DNA of 64,000 nt from Topomyia yanbarensis (GCF_030247195.1 NC_080672.1:69481771-69545770), one strand, 5' to 3'. Numbered from the stretch's first letter, positions 29,561 through 41,410 are shown. Numbers and translations are program-made. Notes: a model not told the origin generated them from the sequence alone.

Positions 29561-30034
29561 ATTCCTTAACCCTTTGCGACGCAGTGGGACGTATACGTCT
29601 CACCGACTTCTCCTAAGTTTTATTGGATTTCTAGTTAACGTTGATATATAAATACGAATTCTTTCTTTTAATTAACTCTTAGGGAGTACAACTAGCACAA
29701 AAATTATGTGGATTTATTATTTACTTACTAGTTATAAACAATTAAAACTCGAAAATCTCATTTTTTTAGATTAAATTCGACTGTGTCTGAACTAAAAGTC
29801 ATAGAAATCTAAAACTTTTTTGCCAGTGTCTCAAACATTGAACTAAATAATAGATTTTTTGCAGAATTTTTCGTAGATCAGTTTTTTCGAAAAAAAAAAC
29901 ATCAAAATAAGCAAAAATGGAGTTTATTATTATGTTGGTCTATAAAAGATTCTGAGAGACAGTGATAACTTCTCAACCAGCATAAAAACAGATTATGTGG
30001 TTTTTTAGTTTGCTGATTACGAATCTGATAACAG

Positions 30035-30222
30035 AATTCGAAAATTCAAAATGGCGGCTACACAATGGCAACCATTTTTTACGAAATTTGCGATTTTTTT
30101 TACATCGAGAATAAAACTCGATTACGATTCTTATGTCAGAATTCGAAAATTAAAAATGGCGCCTACAAAATGGCAACAATTTTTTGCGAAATTGGCAAAT
30201 TTTGTTACAATCCGTATAAAAC
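30035..30222 (+). repeat. Tandem repeat, about 100-bp unit, 2 copies
   Basis: The block attcgaaaattcaaaatggcg...aatggcaa...aaatttgc...aataaaactc occurs at 30035 and 30139. The same ttc(g)aa...aaaatggcgg phrase recurs at 41610, 42000-42980 and 59000 (related MITE/satellite families). Confidence 0.7.
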
Positions 30223-30224
30223 TC

Positions 30225-30394
30225 TCTGGGGGGTATAGCGTAGTTGCTAAATAGACTGCCTTGTACGCAGCTCACCTGGGTTCGATTCGCAACCCCGCAC
30301 ATAAGGTTAGAAAATTTTCTAAAGAGATTTCTCTAACCCGAAAAGAGAAAGAATGACCAAAAGGTTAAAACCTCTATAATCAAAATAAAAAAAA
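30225..30394 (+). mobile_element. tRNA-headed SINE, full length
   Basis: 170 bp with a Pol III A box (TAGCGTAGTTGC), B box (GGTTCGATTC at about 30280), a non-tRNA body and an A-rich tail, flanked by an exact 11-bp duplication gtataaaactc (30214-30224 and 30395-30405). Same family as 5845-6007 minus and a head fragment near 43445-43510 minus. It presumably borrows the machinery of a partner LINE, not identified here. Confidence 0.9.
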
Positions 30395-30565
30395 GTATAA
30401 AACTCGATTCACGACGGTCAGAATCAAAATCAGCGACCCTAAAACCCTCGTTTTAGGCCAATATTAAAAAAAACCAGTCTTCCCATGAACATCGATAAGT
30501 TTACACCTGTGTACAAAATTTCGTGCACGCGTTCAACCTCAAACTTACTTTGCCTTTGTGTACAG

Positions 30566-30840
30566 GTTCGCCTCGAACACCGAATCCAAGCGAACGATGT
30601 GCAAACTTAAGTTTAAACACCGTGTACGTACACCGTGTGCGTACACAAGAACGGCACACACAAAACAGAATGATTCAACACTAGTGATGATGAGTGATAG
30701 AAAGAGAAAACTAGTGTCAAGAACCTGTGTGTACAAACACCACGTACGTACATGGGGTTCGGTTGTGCACACGAACATGTATACGTGTTTTGGTACGCAT
30801 TAGCGCGTTCGAGTTTGCACACGAAATGTGGGTTTAAGAT
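30566..30840. repeat. Diverged repeat rich in GTAC palindromes
   Basis: Multiple cgtgtacgtacac and similar self-complementary words. It overlaps in sequence with 27915-28060. Chance minus-strand ORFs (30613-30915) have no domain signature. Confidence 0.4.
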
Positions 30841-30904
30841 GAGCACAGAACTAGAGCGAACATGGTGTTCGATGTTCATTTGGGAAGTCTGAAAAAAAAC
30901 ATAA

Positions 30905-31023
30905 AATTTAGCCAAGTACAGTCGCCATAATGGATCCGCCGTTTTTACATTTTCGACCCCAAAATCAGAATCAGCGACCCCGAAAACTCCCTTGTAAGAC
31001 GTTTTAGGCCAATATAAAAAACC
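30905..31023. repeat. Dispersed repeat, copies at 30410 and 32648
   Basis: Contains acagtcgccata(a/t)tggatccgcc...tttacattttcgac...cagaatca...gaccccgaaaa. It is matched at 32648-32740 and partly at 30418-30475. Confidence 0.65.
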
Positions 31024-31092
31024 TATTTTAATCCACCTAGTGGTGCAATTGTTCCTTTCTCATTTATTCAAACTACGATTCCATGTCTGGTT

Positions 31093-31409
31093 ATTAGACC
31101 GGCAGCAATTTTGACTTTTTTTCAGAACACTGTTAAATCAAACGGTTATTGGCTTCACAAATCATTTGTCGAATATGAGCTTTTTTTCAAAAACTCTAGT
31201 TCACTCACAAGAGTTTTGAAGTTTGTATGTGAAAATATATGAAAAATAGGCAATAGAAACAATAAATTCTGTACAAAATGCCAGTATCATCTTGTGCATC
31301 CTAAAATCTGCAGATATATAGCGTAAGGTGCTAAGATTAACATTGCCATTATCATTCGAATTAGCAGTGTTCCGAAAAAAGTCAAAATTGTTGCCGGTCT
31401 ACTGGTCAT
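31093..31409. repeat. Inverted repeat, about 50-bp arms
   Basis: Arms gaccggcagcaattttgact (31099) and agtcaaaattgttgccggtc (31379) with matching outer and inner bases. A small hairpin element of about 316 bp; target duplication not resolved. Confidence 0.65.
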
Positions 31410-31859
31410 GTTCAATATAATGGTGGAAATGTGTATTACATATTCAGTCCTATTTGCACATACATACAATGGATCGACGGGCCACGAACTTGAGTTGTTA
31501 TGTGTCGACGCTGAAACACTTGAAACCAGTGGCGGATCCAGGAGAAGAGTTCGAGGAGTCCGAACCCCGCAAAAAATATTCATCTTACTAAGAAATTTTA
31601 AATTAGTTTCAATTTTGAAATAGTTTCAAACTTAAAATCATTTCAAACTAAATTTTTCACTGCGGTTATTGCCTATTACGTAATGTGTCCATTTCAAAAT
31701 TCAAGTTTATTGTAGAGGCACTAGGAAATTTTAATTGTGGAGGCTTGATGGGAGGGGAAAGGGGGTTTAGGGAAGGGTGGTATGTGATGTGTGATGGGAT
31801 GTGCTAACTCCTGACCGCATACCCCTGGCAAAATACAGAAAACCTATACTAGTCAAAAA

Positions 31860-32640
31860 TGTTGGCCGGAATTAAGTTAAGTGATTGCATAATCTTTCTA
31901 TAGGAGAAAGGCAATAATGTGAATTTTCTATGTGGCTACACTCTTCAACCCATAACTCTGGAACCGGAAGTCAGAATTAAATTAAATTCAATTGCAGCCT
32001 ATGAGAGCGTTGTATCTTTCATTTAAGACTAATTTTGAGAAAATCGGTTTGGCCATATCCAAGTAACCGATGTGCACACACACACACACATGCGCACACA
32101 CACAGACATTTGCCGAACTCGACGAACTGAGTCGAATGGTATATGACAAACAGCCCTCCGGGCCGAGATTAAGTTGACGATGTTCAGAGCAGAGTTAAAA
32201 ATATTCAAATTCATTGAATGAAAATTGATCATATTCAGCCGCATTCATTTTCAATATTCAGTGATGCAGCTGAAAACGTCAAATGAAGAAACCGCCCATT
32301 CATCCATGCACATTTTCATTCGTCTTCGATTATTACCCGAAGCGACCGTGCAGCAACGCATCAAACGCATCAAAGTATGCCCTGGCACAATGTAAGCGAT
32401 AATGATTGTTGTTTCATATGCTTTACCGGAATTTGAAAACATTTAACTAGATAATTAGTGAAATGAATATATTGTACGATATTCAACTGAATGAATAAGG
32501 ATGGATATTTGAATGAATATTTTCTTCTATTCACCACGAGTCGCATCAGGTTCATTTTCAGCCGTCAAAAAAGAATTTCGATTATTTTTAACTCTGGTTC
32601 AGAGTGATTGCATAACATTTCTATAATAAAAGCAAAACAT
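31860..32640. repeat. Common mosquito interspersed repeat with CA microsatellite
   Basis: The head (gtgattgcataatctttctat...gagaaaggcaa) and the tail phrase (gtgattgcataacatttctat) bracket text that I recognise as an abundant Aedes repeat: ggaaccggaagtcagaattaa, a (CA)n tract at 32071-32103 and cgacgaactgagtcgaatgg. It is interrupted by the 407-bp MITE at 32190-32596. Confidence 0.7.
32190..32596. mobile_element. hAT-like MITE (407 bp) nested in the repeat
   Basis: Terminal inverted repeats CAGAGTTAAAAATA (32190) and its complement (32583-32596), with an exact 8-bp duplication GTTCAGAG (32182-32189, 32597-32604). CAG-type ends plus 8-bp duplication are diagnostic of hAT. The interior is rich in ttcattgaatga-type words and has no ORF, so it is non-autonomous. 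Confidence 0.9.
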
Positions 32641-33408
32641 GAAATTGACCCTAGCACAGTCGCCATATTGGATCCGCCATTATGGATTTTACATTTTCGA
32701 CGCCAGAATCACAATCAGTGACCCCGAAAATCTATATAAAGCTAAAAATGACAGTATTAACAATGAAAAAAAAATCGCGTCGTAAAGGCGTAAAGGGTTA
32801 ACACTGTCATTAAGCTGTGGAAAGATGTCTGCAAACACGGCCAGCAGCAAAATCCAATCCACGGCGATCCGCCAGCGTGCCAAGGCTAAAAGTTGAACGT
32901 TAGTATGCGCAGGTGCAGAATATGAAGAAACAGAGAACATTGAAAAAGCTCATAAGCCCTCTCGCTCTCCTCAATGCTCCACTATCGAGACGTAACGCAA
33001 TGACCATCTTAAAGCAATTGTCTGTCAGAGGTCCTTAAAACTGATGTGCAAATATGCTTGTTAATGCTTACAATACCGTTCAACCCATCAACCAAGGGGA
33101 GAGACTTTTTTAGAATATTTTTTTGAATTCTATACAGGTAATTGGGGAGTGAGATCCAACCATTCCGATACTATTCATACAATGTGTTATTGGCATGTAC
33201 CTCAATTATTTACCAAAGTCTGGTGATACAAGTCTCACACACACGGTTCGTTAATTCTCATCAGCTTAAATTAGAACTTCTTTTCCTACAAGCACATCAC
33301 GTAGGACTCGGGGTTTGCTCAAAAACACAAATCGTGCTTTCGATTTTTGGAGCTATCGTCAACCCGGCGCGCGTTAACTCAGTCCTGTCACTAAGCCAGT
33401 GTCGGATT

Positions 33409-33429
33409 CTGATGAGAGGAACTCGAAAC
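33409..33429 (+). other. Best hammerhead-like core (CTGATGAGAGGAACTCGAAAC)
   Basis: CTGATGA, stem II GAG-gaa-CTC (perfect 3 bp), then GAAAC. Upstream GTGTC can pair with the ACAC after GAA (4 bp, with C at the cleavage position). Only GGATT lies between that C and the core, so a proper stem I is missing. Catalytic activity is unlikely in this form. Confidence 0.4.
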
Positions 33430-33456
33430 ACCTCTCCAATAACTAATTCAGTCACG

Positions 33457-34230
33457 GCAGTTTAGTCGCTCTTCGTGTTTGCCTATTGATGTCTGTTCGC
33501 TGTATTGTCACTAGTTCTATTTTCAAACGTTCATGAAGATTATTTGGAAACCATGGAGAGCGACTAATATGCTGCATCTGGTTGCAACATTTAATGCATC
33601 ATGTGAACTCAGACTAAGAGCGAAAGTTGAAAGTAAATATGTTTTATCAATTCTTTGATTGATTGACTAATATGTGATTTAGCAGCAACGGATTCCTCGT
33701 ATGAAAATGAGTGTCAATAAAAATGACATTACATTTAAATGACGCTAAAACTAAATTTGTCTTCGCAGCTATATCGTTTTCAGCAAATTGATTTTTTTTG
33801 TGTAATGCACTTGAATGTGATCCCTGGTGTTTATAGTAAGAGATCAGGGTGCGCACTGGGCACTGACCTAATTCAGAAATTCAGAATTCAATTGAAAAAC
33901 TGGATCATTTAAATAACAAACGAAGTAATGATTGTCCGGAAGGTCTTTGGTCGCGAGCGCTTAGCCGTTGCACGAGGCAACCTGTTTGCGAGACGGGAAA
34001 ATATTTTTCCTCAGCAACTGCGTCTAGGGGGTCGTTCATTTCTATCTCGCTATTGTACACTTCCACGTTATCATCGTGGTTGCTGCCTTTATGTTTGCGG
34101 ACATCTGATTTCATCCTTGCTTCTTGTCCTTACGCGGGTGAACATCTTCATTAATGGTACTGGCTGTGGATTTTGAGGTGCTTGATGCAGCTTTTGTCGT
34201 TGTCAATATTACCCGAGCACAATATAAAAG
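33457..34230. repeat. Composite dispersed repeat, copy A
   Basis: Starts with a 119-bp hairpin (33457-33575: cagtttagtcgctc...gagcgactaatatgctg) followed by sequence that matches 40958-41200 (gttgcaa...gtgaact...agcg...gtgat...gattcgtat...; tattgtacac...ggtactggctgt). Copy B carries a much longer inverted-repeat element at the same site. Confidence 0.55.
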
Positions 34231-37200
34231 TTGCAATCTTTGTCGTTCGCTTCGCAGTGGCTCTGGCAGAAGCATAAAACACACTGAGTTTCGTGATTAC
34301 TGTCTTTGGTGGTTGGAAATAGCAATCTTCATCCCATTCTTCATTCTTCAACTTTTTCTCAAGATTTTTTTCAAACCAAACTACAAGCTTGTTAAAAGCA
34401 GACGCGTACTCTATTCAAAAGCAAATTTTTGAAATTCTTCATGCGATTGACCGATAAGACCCCTTGCATTGACGAGATACACAAGAAAAAGATCCTCTTG
34501 CTTTGGAGTGAATTCCAGAAATAAAAATAATTGATTACTATTTTTGCACTGTGAATAGTACCACTAACATGAGACGCGCGCGTCTTCGCCAACTTATCCC
34601 AACCACACATTTTAATAAAGAAAGTATTTAAAAAGCAACTTTAGTTTGTAGTAAGGTTTTGTATCTATACGGGTGCCGTAAGCTCTTTTCAAGCACTTTC
34701 GAAAAATATATTTATTCATGGAATAGATTAAAAATTTAAGGGGATGATAAAAAATGTGTTTTGTTAACAACAACTTGTAACTTATTTTGTAATTCATGCA
34801 TTGAGTCCCCAACTGCTTTTAAACGACTAAGGAATACCAATGTGAAAGTATGATAACCCACCATCCCATTCTTTGACAGCGGAACAGAAGTATATAGTCC
34901 TTTTTCCCATCTTCAATAGGACCAACTTTTCTAAAATCTGCCTCGCCTAACTATATTCAAACATGAATTCTAGAATAGTTTCGCCATTGTTCATCCAACA
35001 TCCTACCGATAAGCTTTCGTACATTGTTGCAGCAGCTCGTATACACCGGGTAGCATTGTTTCGGGACTTCTATCAACCATTCACCATCTGCACAAGTATG
35101 TGCTACACATGTGTACTAGTCAGTCCACAGACAGTCTCAGTCCATTGCAATCGAAAGCCCGCATTGTCGTACGGAACTAACTAACAAGCAAAGTTATTGT
35201 CCTGTCCTGTCTCCGTGAGGAGAGGAAAAAGTTTAGGCTTTTGTTTCAAACCAGTGCAGCAATAACATTAATTGTTGCCGCATAAATGAGCACATGACCT
35301 CGGCCGGCCGGGTTATCGGTTCCGTTTCGAATCCGAATCGACCGCAGCTCTTGTCGCCAGGGATAAATAGCTAGTCGACGGAATACTTTTCCCCCCTTGC
35401 AAAGTAACTGTACGTAGGTAATAAAAGTTTCGTTCGGAATTGGGATCGCCGAACGAATATTTATGGCATCATAACTTATCACGCACAATTATTATCATGA
35501 GTAGGATTGATATTGCTGTACAGTAGTGGTTGCTAGCTGAACAGTACACGATCACAGAATCGAAACCGCCCACGCAGCTGTGCGGTTTATGACCAATTTC
35601 ATCCTGCTATTATATGTGTGTACGTACGAACGAAGAGGGGTCGCGTGGGTGTATGAATGGTATCGTAGAACGGAGGCAGACAGTATCAAACGTGAAGATC
35701 ACCACCAGGAAAGCGTTTTTTTTTTCTTTTCTATCCCTGAATGGGATGGGGGTGCCTGTTCGGTCGATTAGGGAAGGTTCTGTATAGTGACTCATTCGTT
35801 GGATATGAATAATATGAATATTTTCGCCACATGTCGCAATGGTGAAGAGCTTGGCTGGCTCACAAATGTTGGGCCGAGCTAATGTAATCTAGGATATGAT
35901 AACTCACATTTAAAACTTTTGTCTTTATAACAAACTGTATAGTAGGGTAGCAGTTTTGGTGTAATGTTGGATTTGGTTGACAAAATTCGAAGTTTTGTAT
36001 AGAAAATAAACAAATAAAAATAAATAACAAAAAAATTAAATAGTTCAGCCTAATACTGTTACTAAACTAAGTGGTTTAGTGCAAAAAGAAACTTTCTAAT
36101 AAAGTTAGGATAGTTGACTCGGACAAGTTAAAATTGTGCTAATGCGCGTTGACTGCCCAATCCCGTTTGTTATTACGGTTAACAGTGACACACTTTGCGC
36201 TCATACAACAGTATGTACTTATGAAGGTGGAATGGTTGTGTGTATATTCTGTCAGTAGACAAAATTTCATTTCGACCGAAGTTTAACAATCAAAAGGAAA
36301 GGTAACAACACTAACACGCAATCAACGACCGCAAGCAGTAGGACGATAACAGGAACAATGATTAAAATTGTCTATATTCACTGTTAGATGGTGTTGGTTC
36401 ACGCAAGCTATAGGTAGTATGCCCTTCCGTTTTTTCAGGACCTTATTCTGGATCAGTTTCTTGTTTCGTGAACAGAATGCTTTTCCTGTTTATTTGAAAA
36501 TATTGTTTGTTTTCGCGTTTATATTAAGGGCTGTCGATTTAATTAGGTGTAGAATTTTGCTTCCTCGGCTAATCGCAAAGAATCTAAAAGCACCAATCAC
36601 TCTCGCTGTGGAGGATAACCCTAATGATCGCATCTTTGCCAAAATAAAAAAAAATATTATAAAATTACCAAAAATTTAAAATATCAATAATACCACTTAG
36701 TTCGATGTTTGTGCTTCGGACTGCCCTAAAATTAATTCTAAAGTACATGTGCCTAAGCTTCATGGAAAACATGTAGCAATATACCTATATAAGTTTGTAA
36801 AATTGTGCTACGATTCAAATACGGTGAATTACTTAAACTTATGTTATGCTATATTACTGTCTATGAAGGCAATTGGGTAAAAAGCAGTTTCGATCGAGAT
36901 TAGTATCTATTACCTAGCAAGTCATGGTTTTTGGTTGGACTTCGTCTCATCACTATCTGGCTCCGACTTGATACAAGCTATACGCTAAATGTTGATTTGT
37001 TGATGAAACATTGTGAAATCGCAACGTGGTTCGAAGTTTTTGGACTGCTGACCTAACCGTAGTAGGCAGTGACATTGTTCCGACAGAAAAAAAATACTGC
37101 TGTTATTACGTTCATGAATGAGAGCAGTTCAACGTTCCTTATGTGATGAAACTGGACACAGTTGACTTGCAAATTTGACGGAAGCTATATTTTCTTTTGC

Positions 37201-37560
37201 GATAAACTTTTCATTTCGATAACAGAGGGCCGTTTTACCAATCTTTGTAAATGTTTTGATTCTAAATATAAGCCAAAATAATAAAGAATAGATTCGGCTG
37301 AAAACTCCCTTTTTTAGATTATATATTGTGCAAAAATTGTGTGAAAACTACTCCACCGTCGAGAAACGAATTCACAACAGCTTATCGCCGCTTCTTTGTC
37401 CCTAAAGTCTTACTAATACTGTATTTTCGCCGCATCCATGTCTCACAGTTTATGTCATGTAGCCAGTCTTTTTTTTCTTTAAACTTTCTCCAAAAAAGCA
37501 AAATGAAAAACAATATTTTGCTTCACAATGAGAACGTTTGATTGATTACATTTGTGTCAT
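34231..37560. other. Intergenic, nothing recognised
   Basis: Only short chance ORFs. About 35.3-35.8 kb is somewhat GC-richer. I can name no gene, RNA or transposon here. Confidence 0.45.
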
Positions 37561-37561
37561 A

Positions 37562-37695
37562 TTACATATATTTTAATAATTTTGTTTATTTTATTTATTT
37601 TATCTATTTTATTTACTTTATTTATTTTATTTATTTTAATTATTTTATTTATTTTATTTATTTTATTCATTTTAATTGCTTTATTTTTTTTTTAA
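37562..37695. repeat. (TTTAT)n-like low-complexity tract
   Basis: Degenerate repeats of tttat/ttttattta over about 130 bp. Confidence 0.85.
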
Positions 37696-37800
37696 TTTGA
37701 TTCAGTTTATTTATATTATTGAAATTGTATAACTAAACGAGTTATTGCTCACGTTTGTTCTGGACGCACCGCTTGTCGCTTCCTTCTCGGTAAAGAACTA

Positions 37801-37992
37801 GTGAAATAACAAACAAAAAAGAAGACCACATTTACCCATCACTGAAATTCAAAAAGGTACAAAAACCATCTCACCGTGGAAACCCAAACTGCTCTAACGA
37901 AGACTACATTGGCGTGAACGAGTATGGTCAACAAATATTAGTGGGTACATGGAATGGGTGAATGTGGTCTTCTTTTTTGTTTGTTATTTCAC
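37801..37992. mobile_element. Small MITE with TA target (192 bp)
   Basis: Inverted repeats of about 38 bp: GTGAAATAACAAACAAAAAA (37801) and its complement ending at 37992. TA dinucleotides flank it (37799-37800, 37993-37994), fitting Tc1/mariner-type insertion. The flanks also read CTAG, so a 4-bp duplication is an alternative. No ORF. Confidence 0.8.
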
Positions 37993-39467
37993 TAGGTGTG
38001 TTGATAGTTGCGGTAGTGATATCGACGATTACTGTTTGGACCGTGTCAGGTGTCATAGACTTTTTGAATATACGTAGCACCTTAAGATGGTTTGCATTTG
38101 AAAGTTAGGTGACAACGAATAGGTTGTTTCAGCCACATTCTCACTACTCGAACACCGTTGAGAATACCAGAGAAAAAGTGTCTCCAATGCCATTCGTAAC
38201 AGATTTCAGTTTTTCGCATTTTGACATGAATCTTTTAGTGCAATCTGAGGTAGTTATCGTCATCCATGTAAATCGAATCTTTTAATGTTGTCATATTCGA
38301 CTCGTATTGCATGTTCTTCTTGACCATGAAGTTTGTTGCATCGATTAATCTAATGAACGTCTTCAGTTCAACATTACGAGTACTATGTGACTGTATATGT
38401 GACACTTCCATAAGCTCCAGTTTCAGTTTTCATCTTTAACAACTCTTTCGCCTCACACACTGTAAGTCTAAGAAGGGTCTGCGTAAAGTCAATCGCAATT
38501 TTGTTCACCCGTAATGGGGTAGTATTAGTTCGTTTATTTGCTGGTAAAAAGCGGTGCGCTTTTTTACTTCTGAAATATACGAAATAAGAAAGAAGACTAA
38601 TTGACTTATAGATTCAACTAGTCGCAACATTTTAGTCGCTCTTCGCGATAGCCGAACGATTTCGGTTCGCTAGGGCATTACAAAACATGTTTTTAATGCT
38701 CATAGTCCCTCTTTCATATTGTGACATATGTTAAAGTAAACTAAGATGCTAAATTTCACATCATTTGGATAATTTTAGACCCAGCCCGCTTCCCTTGAAG
38801 TTTTGAACATTGGCACTATAGGAAAATATGAGGAAAAATATTATTACTGCTTTCACTTTTGAAGCACTACTCGAAAAATTACAGTTTATTCCTTTTTTCA
38901 ATTTTAGTATCTGAATGGAGATATTTTAATCTCTCGAAAAATACGGGAAGTGGGGGGTTTTGGACTATTTTGTCCCCAAAATTCCCTATATCCAATCAAC
39001 TTTTTGCTATATGCTAAAAATCAACGGCAAAATGTTCTTCTAATGTGAAAGTCTCAGGAATCGAACGAAACCTTTGCAACCTTTGTCACAAGACGAGAAG
39101 TAGGGGCTCTACGGCATTTTGCCATTCATGTTAAATTTTATAATTTTATCGTGCACAAATATGTGTTATTCTTCAATCAAATTTTCTTAAATGTACCTTG
39201 TTGAACGTGAAATATTCTCAGGAACAAAATTGCTATCGGTAAAATTCAGAAACACCATTTTTTGGACATTTAGTCTCGATTGCACTTTTTATCATTAAAT
39301 AGCCCAGAGCAACTCCATTTAACAATAAATTCTTATACAATAAAATTGGACTAAACCGTTTTGCGCGTTAAGGGCACAAGACCTAATATAAATTAAGTTT
39401 CGCTTTTTTGTGTTTGTGTACTAGTTTAGATACATCGTCTAACTAGACACCCAGATGGTGCTAGTTA

Positions 39468-39488
39468 CTGACGAGATGAATTCGAAAC
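39468..39488 (+). other. Hammerhead-like core in the inner palindrome
   Basis: CTGACGAGATGAATTCGAAAC: core bases are right but stem II can form only 2 bp. It sits between two arms of a small palindrome inside the long inverted-repeat element. Confidence 0.3.
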
Positions 39489-40112
39489 ACAAAAAAGTCA
39501 AACTTAATAAATTATTACTTAATTTACTACTTCTAGTGTAGAAAACACTCAGAAATAACATGGTAGATGTTTCATTTCAGACAAAATACAAGAAGTCAGA
39601 GTATTAGGGCTTTTTATGAAACATAATTTTTGATTCTTGGCTAAACGACAAAAAATCCGATCTTTCTGCATTTTAACGATAACGAATCCATCTCTATTTT
39701 ATTCTTGCAAATCTTTTACCTTCAACGGGTTACATTTTATAAAAATTGATTGAAGAATATGTTCGAGAAAACTTATAGGATTTAATATGAATGACAAAAT
39801 GCGCTAGAACCCCAAATTCTCATATTCTGACAAAGGTCGCATGGGTTCCGTTTGATACTCGAGTTTTTTTACATTAGACAATTTGAAAAATATGTATGAT
39901 TTGCAGTATGAATCAGAAATTTTTGGAAAATAGGGGATTTTGGGGACTCAAAACCCCAACTTCCCGTATTTTTTTCAGAAATATTTCCAATCCAATAATA
40001 AAATTGCTTCATTTGAAAAAAAAAAGTTTGGACTGTAATTTTCCGCGTGCTGCTTTAATAATTATAGCATTTCATACATACATTTTTCCTCATATTTGCC
40101 CATAGTCCCAAT

Positions 40113-40747
40113 CAGGGCCTAAAATTCTCATACCCATTCAATGAACGATGAAATTCACTGAATTCACCTTCGTCTTTTCGCTGCCTCCTTCGTTACTAAA
40201 TTCACACAAAGCGAAACAATAAAGACAACTCCCCTTATTCTCTCGATTCTATGGATGCGAGTAGCAGAAGTAGTGACTTTCGTTTTCCTATCACATTACG
40301 AAAATTCAATCTCGTTTTAATTTCAAATCAGTAATTTTGATTTTTATTTTAATTTTCATTAAATGAAATTATAGCAATGTGCATCATAAAATGCAACCAG
40401 AACGCCGCAAACACAGGAAATACGCACACCACTTCCCCTTCAGTCGTCCAATATCATCGCTAGCTTGTTATTCTCCCAAATTGAGCAACGACAAATAAAT
40501 ATCGTTACTAGTTTCTTTTCGTTTGGCCAGCGCTATGTGCAAAATCGAAGAGACTAATGTCGTTCTCAATTTCGAAGCGAAAACGAATGTGTGGAGGAAA
40601 TAATGAAATTGAATTTACCCGCATGCTTTGTCGTAGGCCGTTGTCTCATTTTCGGTTTCGTAATGTTCTAGTGGTTTAGAAAGTAGCATCGCTCGCTCGT
40701 CATTTTCGTCGGATTTTGGTAAACGAAAAAAACATTTTTCGGCTCTG
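40113..40747. mobile_element. hAT-like MITE (635 bp)
   Basis: Ends CAGGGCCTAAAATT and TTTTTCGGCTCTG are inverted repeats, flanked by an exact 8-bp duplication GTCCCAAT (40105-40112 and 40748-40755). The interior repeats tgaaattcactgaattcac-like and ttcg-rich phrases and has no ORF. It inserted into the right arm of the long inverted-repeat element, whose symmetry is restored when it is removed. Confidence 0.9.
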
Positions 40748-40957
40748 GTCCCAATGCCAAAAACCAAAAACGAGTGGTCTAAAATTGTTCAAATGAAGTG
40801 AAATTTGACATCTGAGCTTACTTTGATATTTGTCATCGCATGAAGCGGGTCTTTGAGATTTCTAAAATGAGTGTTTTTTGCATTGTCCTTCGCATTTTCA
40901 AACTTACATGGACATTTATTGGTGCCCATAGAAAGCGACTAAAATGTTGCTGCTTGT

Positions 40958-41410
40958 TGCAATCGTGTGAACTAAACTTAAGCGCAAAAATCGGAAGCAA
41001 ACATTGATGATTGAGTGATTGAATAATACGTGATTGAGGAGTAATTCGTATATGAGGATCGTTTATTTTGTCTCTTGTTATTGTACACTACCGTGACATC
41101 ATCGTGTTTCATCGATGGTACTGGCTGTTGATTGTGAGATACTTTACGCAGTTTATGCAGTTGCCACTATTACCTTCAGGTAATATAATAAGGGTCTATA
41201 TGTTACTATGTTTTAGTTGCTGCAAGGTTCTACTGTATCGATTTTTTTCCCTTTTTTGACAAATTTAAGACTAAGAGAAACGAAAGCAATGAAATTGAAA
41301 GACGGAACGGTATTCTTGAGCGAATCGGATATAAATTTAGACTAGGCTATAAATAACTAGGAATAGGCAGGCGCATTTGGACATGATCGAGAGAAAATGT
41401 GAAGAATCGT
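40958..41410. repeat. Composite dispersed repeat, copy B
   Basis: Matches 33576-34230 in its first part. Its second part (41200-41410: gttactatgttttagttgc...ggacatgatcgagag) is repeated at 45674-45875. Confidence 0.65.

Larger units (their letters stand above)
38620..40965. mobile_element. Long inverted-repeat element interrupted by a MITE
   Basis: The left arm (38620-39310) reappears inverted on the right (about 39605-40965) once the MITE at 40113-40747 is removed. Anchor pairs: gcaacattttagtcgct (38630) with agcgactaaaatgttgc (40937-40953); aaatatgaggaaaaat (38823) with atttttcctcatatt (40083); aaaatacgggaag (38938) with cttcccgtattttt (39959). Arms are roughly 650-700 bp with moderate divergence. 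The centre (39380-39500) holds a smaller palindrome (ttaagtttcgc...tcaaacttaa). No transposase. Confidence 0.75.

Noticed and set aside
31527..31665. Possible hAT-type MITE beginning CAGTGGCGGATCCAGG and ending TTTTTCACTG
   Set aside because: The two ends match over only about five bases and the flanks show no 8-bp duplication.
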